From Tricholoma matsutake (lineage: Eukaryota > Basidiomycota > Agaricomycetes > Agaricales > Tricholomataceae), in NCBI GenBank assembly GCA_026075535.2, contig AP026541.1, positions 8,432,001 through 8,496,000 on the forward strand: a stretch of DNA of 64,000 nucleotides. Direction: 5' to 3'. The position numbers and the translations under genes were made by a program. Shown here piece by piece: positions 58,260 through 64,000 of the stretch. Below the pieces are notes generated by a model. That model saw nothing but the letters and a program-made list of their open reading frames with translations, had not been told where the DNA came from and made no database searches. Every line of letters starts with the position of its first letter. The first letter of the stretch is position 1.

Positions 58260-59360
58260 TGGGACTCTTCCACAAAATTCTTCTGCTTGCCTTCCTCCAG
58301 CTTTACTTCCTCGATTGTAGCTTCCCTAATCTTTCTTTTCTGCCTACAATTCCTAGGAATGTGTCCTAACTGCCCACAGTTAAAACATTTAAGTGGGGCT
58401 CGTCTCCCTGCTTGATCAACCTCCATTGCCTCTGCTGGTGCTGCTGACTCCATAACTATAGGTGTCACTGCCATGGCCAGTGGCTGTGCCCTTGGAGCTT
58501 GCACCTGAGGCGCCTTTCCTTTCTCGGACTTTCCTCCTGATGACTTTCCAAATTTACTACTTCCGTACATCAACTTTGACTCTGCCTGTTCCTGCCGATA
58601 TTGCCAGTCAAGGCGCATTGCCCAATTATACCACTCGTCCAATTTCTCTGGCATAGAAGGTAGTCGGTAGATAGACTTGAATAAGGAGGGATTTAATCCT
58701 GCTTTCAAAAACTCTACCAACGCGGCTTCTCCCATGTCCGTTTGCGAAGCTTCTGCTTTGAACTGCAAAATAAATTCATCTGCCGTTAAGGAACCTTGGT
58801 GCATGGTTTTTAATTTAGCATTGGCTGTTGCCTTTGGATTAGGGTCTCCAAACTGTGCCTCCAATCTCTCCAGAAATTCCTTGAAGGTTGCAAATGGTTT
58901 GTTTCCCACGGCAATTTGATTAATAGCCTCGTTTCTCCAGAACTGTGCTTTCCCCCCCTGAATATATGAGAGAGCAAACATAATCCTAGACTTGGCTGTA
59001 CGAAACTCTGGCTTCCTCCCATGGATGTACAATACTATAGAGCTGATGAAGGATTTTGTATTCTCCATGGTACCGTCAAAGATTTGCAGGGGTGCATACT
59101 TAGGTAAGCATGCTTTTCCATTTCCGGCTTTCTCCACTGTCTCATCCTCCTGCGATATCCACTCCAGAGTCCACCATCTCCTTTATCTCATCATCTCTTT
59201 CTCCTATCGTCTCTGGCTGTACTTCCACTTGTCTGGGCTGTGATGCTGCCAATACTGACACTAATTGCAACATTTGTGCTGTGAGCACATCAATTTTCAC
59301 CTCTAGTGCTGGTATGGGAACAGGATTAGGACTGGGATTAGAAGTTGAAGGTTCGGACAT
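58256..59360 (-). pseudogene. gag: Gag of element C
   Basis: Begins MSEPSTSNPSPNPVPIPALE at 59360. A frame change near 59140 leads into the capsid block (YAPLQIFDGTMENTKSFISS, then FALSYIQGGKAQFWRNEAIN) and TADEFILQFKAEASQTDMGE, followed by a zinc knuckle CFNCGQLGHIPRNC. The frame ends at 58256, overlapping pol by four bases in the -1 frame. The region near 59140 needs a one-base correction to be a single protein. Confidence 0.85.
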
Positions 59361-59847
59361 AATTGTAGAATCTGTGATGAATCACTTCTTTGACAAATTC
59401 AAAATTTTTTCTTCGAGACCTCTCCAAATGTTTATGGGTCACGTGATAAGGTTCGTCGAGGTTCGTCAATGGTTCGTTGTTTGTCGGGCGCCTATTTTGA
59501 CACTTCGGATCAATAACCCTTCCAACAGTGCCTGATCTCGGAGATATCACTGAATTTGGCTTGTAACTAAAATAGTCGTCCAAATAGAGTAATGTAAATT
59601 GTAACTAAACCAGATCTGATCAGTTGTCTGGTTGCAGCTGTCCTAATGATGAGCGCTGCCTCTCGATCACTGGCGGTCGCAATGTAAGGCGAGGCCTGGC
59701 GTCGGCTTACGAAAGAAAAGGTAGATTACGTATATACAAGTACTTCCAGCTCGTGCTGAAAGGATGAGTAATCGGATGTGGCACAGTGAAACAATGATGT
59801 ATGCACAAGTAAGAGAAGGCGCACTGATATGAAAAGTTGTGTTCTTC

Positions 59848-60247
59848 TGTTAGGGCGACACCCACTATCTGCTAGCCAAGACCATGCAGGTTCTCTCTAC
59901 AAGAAGGGGGCATGATGCACGTGCATGATGGGGAATTGATGGTTTTGATGCAAGGGGTTATTAATAGGTGAGTTTGTTGAGATAGGCCTTTCACACCAAA
60001 AACATAGGTGGAATACCTAAGAGAACACAACTGGGGTCCCCTAGGCATATATTTAGGGTTTATATACTATGTTACACATATTGTACATTGTTGTTACTGA
60101 CGCACTTGTACATGCATGTACATTTTGATGCGTGCGAAATAAAATTCTCATGCTATCAAAGTGTAGCATCATTTGGCGTCATGTAGCGTAATTCGACATA
60201 ATAAAATAAAATGAAATTTTATTAGGTAATGGGGTGGTTTCCTAACA
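59848..60247 (-). repeat. 5' LTR of element C
   Basis: 400-bp LTR with TGTTAGG/CCTAACA ends; direct repeat of 53996-54396. The roughly 490 bp between it and the gag start form the untranslated leader. Confidence 0.92.
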
Positions 60248-60252
60248 CTGCC

Positions 60253-62063
60253 AACGCAGTGGTGCTTTGGAGACTTGGGGACAATCTTGATCAGTATATC
60301 AGTCTGGTACATGAAGTGAATGCTATTTCTGGATTGAGATCATGCCCATATTCTAATGGATCATAGTATTCCACCATCTTTGGCACCCATGAGCTAGGAC
60401 TCATTCTGCACAATTTGGCAATTATGCAGCATGATGTGTGGCTGCAGTACCAGCAGGCGATTGACGAATCACATCAGGGACATCCAGTTGTTACTGAAAC
60501 TGTGCAGACAGGGTGTCCAGGCAGACCTGCCATCCGAATTGATCTCCAATTCCTGCAGTGGGCGTATTCCTTGCGATCAATCTCAGGCATCACTAGATTC
60601 TTGGATGTGAGCTGGTGCATTGTTCGCCAGCAGCTGCTTGAGTATGGAATAGCTCAGCCACAGCAGCAGCCATTCATGCTCTCTGTCCAATACCAGGACA
60701 ATGTGGATGAAGACTTTCTTGATCCATCAGGTGAGATACTACCAGCTGAAGCTGGAGCTAGCAGTTCTGGAAGCCTACTTGCAACTCCTGATGGGCCAGA
60801 TGCACCTGTTATTACCTCATACACCAGCCCACAATCAGTCATATCCAATGATGACCTTGATGCTCTTCTAGTTTGCCTCCACAGGCACTTTCTCAGGTCA
60901 GGAGTTACCATGCTAGATGGAATGCTGTGGTGGCTTGGATACAGAGTTCCACGCGAGTGGGTGCGGCAATCACTAATATGGATTGACCCTGTCCAGCAGG
61001 TGTTTCAGAGAATTCAGATACGCAGGTGTGTTTACAGTGTACCAGGGCCAAACTCATTGTGGCATCACGATAGACAGCATGGTAAGTGAGCTGTGCTCAA
61101 CTTAGTACCAGGGTTACTTATTTCACTTATGTAATGCCAGGTCTAATCCGATGGGGCATTGTTATTCATGGATTCATTGATGGATATTCCCGACTCACCA
61201 CAGGTTTGCGTGCGCATAATAATAATATGGGTCAAACAGTTCTGGATCTGTTTCTTGCTGCATGTGCTATATATGGTATCCCTGCCCACCTGCGCAGAGA
61301 TCATGGAGTTGAAAACATTTTGGTGGCTGCATGGATCGTGGCATACCTAATGCAACCAGATGCATACATCTGGGGCCGGTAAGCAAATACCTTGTAGTGT
61401 CTTTGCCAAACTGCATTGCTCACCATATGCTGCAGAAGTGTTCATAACATCCACATTGAGCGCCTTTGGGTTGATATTACAGCTCAACTTGGTGCAACAT
61501 GAGCAGATAGGTTTATCATGCTTGAAGTGCAACATGGGCTAAACATCAACAGTGCTAACCACATATGGCTTCTTCATTACCTATACCTCAACACCATTAA
61601 TCAGCAGCTCAATTTCTTGGCAGAAAGTTGGAATCAACACCGCATCCGAATGGACCATGGCCCAAACCGCTCTCCTGCTGATATGTTTGGATTTGATATG
61701 TTTGTGCATGGTGTCCGTGGAGGTCCACTCCCAACACCAGAGGTAGTTCCACTACCGGAGAAAGAGCTTGAGGTTTATGGTGTTGATCTGGAAGGTCTTC
61801 ACAATGATGGTTTGCTTCAATCATGCACTGGAAACAATGTAGCAGATGAAGGTTCTGGATCATGGGTTGGCCGCAGCGGACCACCTGAAAATCTTAATGA
61901 AGTCCATCTGGATGCTCCTTCAGGAGTGTTCACACAGGAAGAGATCTTGGCAGTTGATGTTGCTTTGGTTCCCCTTGCAGGTGCAGCAGAGGATGTAGAT
62001 GTAGCCAGGTTATGGGTTGAGGGACTTGCATTAGCAAGGGCAATGCTTCCAAATGAATTTTAG
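60253..62063 (+). pseudogene. Integrase-core (DDE) protein gene, 3' part, broken
   Basis: Continues the frame from 53995. Exons 60253-61081, 61141-61379 and 61436-62063. It encodes an N-terminal helical region with FLQWAYSLRSISGITRFLDV (HTH-like), then an integrase-type catalytic core: SLWHHDRQHG, LIRWGIVIHGFIDGYSRLTT, LRRDHGVENILVAAW and VHNIHIERLWVDITAQL, in which Asp, Asp and Glu of a DDE triad can be placed. The family is widespread in basidiomycete and animal genomes as uncharacterised integrase-core-domain proteins. Lesions: the element C insertion, TAG at 60364-60366 (consistent with CAG to TAG), and TGA at 61500-61502, where a Trp is expected. The C-terminal tail ends LWVEGLALARAMLPNEF. 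Confidence 0.7.
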
Positions 62064-62574
62064 AACCAGTTTTAAGCATGTGCCATAAGATGTGCTGATG
62101 CACCTCTTCAAGTGATGCCATCTATGCCACTGGTTATTGCCAACACTATTCTTAGCTTCTAAGTTATAGTGCACCATCCTTGGATTGTGATCCTCAGAGC
62201 TCTCTTTTTAAATTTTCCTTTGCAAGTTGTGTTGTCTCTCATATGTAGCAATACCACACTAGTATACCTTAGATTTTTCCCTGTAATTTAGACATAGCAG
62301 TCACACTCAGTAAAAAAGATATGTCAGGTTTGGTAATGTGATGGTCATGTGAAGTCTGGACAATGTTGTTTATTCATCAAGTAGCTTGACTCTGGTGGAC
62401 TATACTTGACCGCTCACATTTGAAATTCAAAGCCACACAGCCTCTGGGCCCCACATGTGCACGTGTGGTTTATCTTGCATTCACAACTTAAGGTTGTTCA
62501 AACTCTGCAGCCAATGTCACAAGTTGGTTTGACTTCAACCACTTTCCTCTTACCACCAGCAGCACACCAAACTA
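62064..62574. other. Spacer downstream of integrase-core gene
   Basis: AT-rich, with no coding frame recognised. It may hold the 3' untranslated region and remnants of a following coding exon. Confidence 0.35.
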
Positions 62575-62832
62575 CCAGGAGTATGTGCATTTGTCTTCTT
62601 CTCTATTTTATAACTCACCACTAGCTTTTTTGATGGCTTCAAACTTATGATTTGGAACTGTTTCTTATTCAACCCTGCTGGAACCTCTGTCAATCAGGCT
62701 GGGATTGAGCTACAGCGTGTCTTTGACAGAAGGTGGAAACAACTGCCACCACTTCATGAAGTGATGAGTGAGGAGGATGATGCCAGAGAAGAGGACAACA
62801 GTGTGGATGACCACCAGTGTGAGCCACCTTGA
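62575..62832 (+). pseudogene. Bromodomain-like C-terminal fragment
   Basis: The frame ending at 62832 reads FFDGFKLMIWNCFLFNPAGT, then VNQAGIELQRVFDRRWKQLP, matching the second half of a bromodomain (the conserved Asn in an NCxxFNP-like loop followed by the last helix), then an acidic tail. A possible intron ends at CACTAG just before 62626, with QEY-like coding upstream. The first half of the domain and any upstream exons were not found, so it is a fragment or an unresolved multi-exon gene. Confidence 0.45.
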
Positions 62833-63119
62833 CTTTTCTAATTTGTTACCCAACTTGACCATGTGGAAGGATGCCTGGTTTGGCAACCTACACTAAGTTG
62901 GACAGGAAGTGACAGGATCAAGTTATCTTTGTTGCGCGGAAGTGGGAACAAAGTTGGAAATTGAAAAATAATATGTATATGTATGAAAAGGCCATGTGAG
63001 TAGACTCAGTGGAGGGGGCTGCATCAGGCATAGTGTGTGTTCTTAGTGCCTGCACTGTGCGGTTGCCTTTGTTAGCTGAGGTCCGCATCAGGCCAGTGCT
63101 TGGGTGTTTATATTTGGTA

Positions 63120-63350
63120 TTGCCACCATTGTTGGGAGTGCAGGTGGTCATATTGGTGTCAGCCGCATGTGTGATGGTGACAGCCATGCATGTGGTTGTA
63201 GCTGTGTAGATGGTGTTGGCTGCATGTGTTTGCAGCCATGGTGTATTGTTTGGTGTCGGCCGCGGGTGTGGTGTCAGCGGGTGTTGGCCACAGGTGTTGT
63301 GGCAGTGGGTGTCGGCTGCAGATGTGGTGGCAGCAGCCATGTGCATATTG
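63120..63350. repeat. Degenerate GTGTTGGC/GGTGTCGGC minisatellite-like tract
   Basis: The plus strand repeats variants of a roughly 20-30 bp G/T-rich unit (GGTGTCGGCCGCGGGTGTGG, GGTGTTGGCCACAGGTGTTG, GGTGTCGGCTGCAGATGTGG). The minus strand reads as a His/Ala/Thr-rich pseudo-frame, which is a by-product of the repeat rather than a likely gene. Confidence 0.6.
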
Positions 63351-64000
63351 TCGTAAGTCTGGGGTCTGCAGACTTACACTATGTGTGCTGGCAGCTCTCA
63401 CAGGTACCATCATGATGATGGAAAGCCAGATTGAGGTGGTGTGGGGGAACATTCAAGTTGCTGCATTGAAAAACACAAAACTGCCACAAGAGAAGTGGGA
63501 CTGGGCACCTGCTGCCTCATCCTCCAAAGTGATCATCAAGTTGAGCAAACACTGGAATTTGAGGCAAATCACTGACAGCAGTGACATCATTGACACATGT
63601 TGTATTTTCCAAATATTATCCAAATCACCAACTCATGTATTTACCAGCTATTATCTCAAAGATACCACTTATATTCTTGGTATATCCATCAACAACTATT
63701 AGTGGGAGGACTTCACAAAAATTTGACACTTTGTATTTACCTGACCATAAGTTCAGAAAGCGCCCGATTATAAGCTCCGACTTCTTCATCCACAACCATG
63801 ACCATTGCGTTCATCCACAGCTGCCACCATCACCATCCATGGTGCCTAAGCCCATCATGTCAGTAGCCAACATTACTCCCCCAGCTCTTACTGATTTGAC
63901 CAATACAATGTCAGAATTCAATTGCTGACTCAGATGACATCCAGAGATCTGTTTGCCTCACATGCCCCAACCTGTGTTTTTCTGGTTTCCTTAGCAATAA
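63351..64000. other. Right edge, no gene resolved
   Basis: Short plus-strand frames (for example LPQEKWDWAPAASSSKVIIK at about 63480 and SVANITPPALTDLTNTMSEF at about 63860) look weakly coding, but no start, domain or exon chain could be established before the window ends. Confidence 0.3.

Larger units (their letters stand above)
53996..60247 (-). mobile_element. Ty3/gypsy chromovirus element C (degenerate)
   Basis: A 6.25-kb minus-strand LTR retrotransposon. LTRs at 59848-60247 (5') and 53996-54396 (3'), about 400 bp, starting TGTTAGG and ending CCTAACA on the plus strand, with target duplication CTGCC (53991-53995 and 60248-60252). A polypurine tract (AAAAGGGGGG on the minus strand) abuts the 3' LTR at about 54400-54410. 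Coding order: gag, protease, RT, RNase H, integrase, chromodomain. Its proteins are clearly different from A and B, and it has no post-pol ORF. Confidence 0.93.

Noticed and set aside
62918..63452. His/Ala/Thr-rich minus-strand frames of about 100-140 residues
   Set aside because: They translate the degenerate G/T-rich tandem tract; the repeat explains the open frame.

Overview
The window looks like a nuclear chromosome segment of a basidiomycete fungus, most likely an agaricomycete. The evidence is small (about 50-75 nt) GT-AG introns in nearly every gene, tightly packed eukaryotic housekeeping genes, and chromodomain-bearing Ty3/gypsy retrotransposons. A Rhizoctonia/Ceratobasidiaceae source is my guess from general gene and repeat style, not proven. 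No tRNA, rRNA or CRISPR array was recognised.

The left third (about 0.6-23.4 kb) is an ordinary gene-dense euchromatic block: ribosomal protein L7, a beta-carbonic anhydrase, an inositol polyphosphate 5-phosphatase with a C-terminal membrane anchor, a coiled-coil protein, the spliceosomal SNW protein (Prp45/SKIP), mitochondrial Tim54, the meiotic helicase MER3/HFM1, the Cdk regulator Cks1, an insulysin-type M16 metalloprotease (Ste23-like) and an unknown zinc-finger-like protein. For seven of these genes my predicted exons add up to an intact open frame; for MER3 and the protease I located key motifs only.

The right two thirds (about 23.4-64 kb) is a transposon-rich, decaying compartment. 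It holds three Ty3/gypsy chromovirus copies with LTRs and 5-bp target-site duplications: element A (29159-37997, minus strand, TSD GCAGC), element B (40047-47362, plus strand, TSD CATTG) and element C (53996-60247, minus strand, TSD CTGCC). A solo LTR of the A family (30650-31408, TSD CCGCT) sits inside element A in the opposite orientation. Element A landed in the coding region of an unknown minus-strand gene, and element C in an integrase-core (DDE) gene; in both cases the host reading frame runs straight across the insertion site. A HECT-type E3 ligase-like gene, two further unknown genes and a bromodomain fragment also lie here, several with in-frame stops.

The most unusual content is in the retroelements. 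The downstream part of the B LTR carries seven consecutive short hairpins with the same five-base loop (AAGYM), and the otherwise different A LTR carries the same kind of hairpin. Elements A and B share a small membrane-anchor ORF in the position where retroviruses carry env. A also has an extra zinc-knuckle ORF after pol, and both have a GGGTTTT sequence abutting the gag stop that would allow -1 frameshifting into protease-pol. The pr-pol frame of A is broken only by TGA codons (twelve by eye), at arginine positions wherever I could compare, which points to CpG-to-TpG decay.
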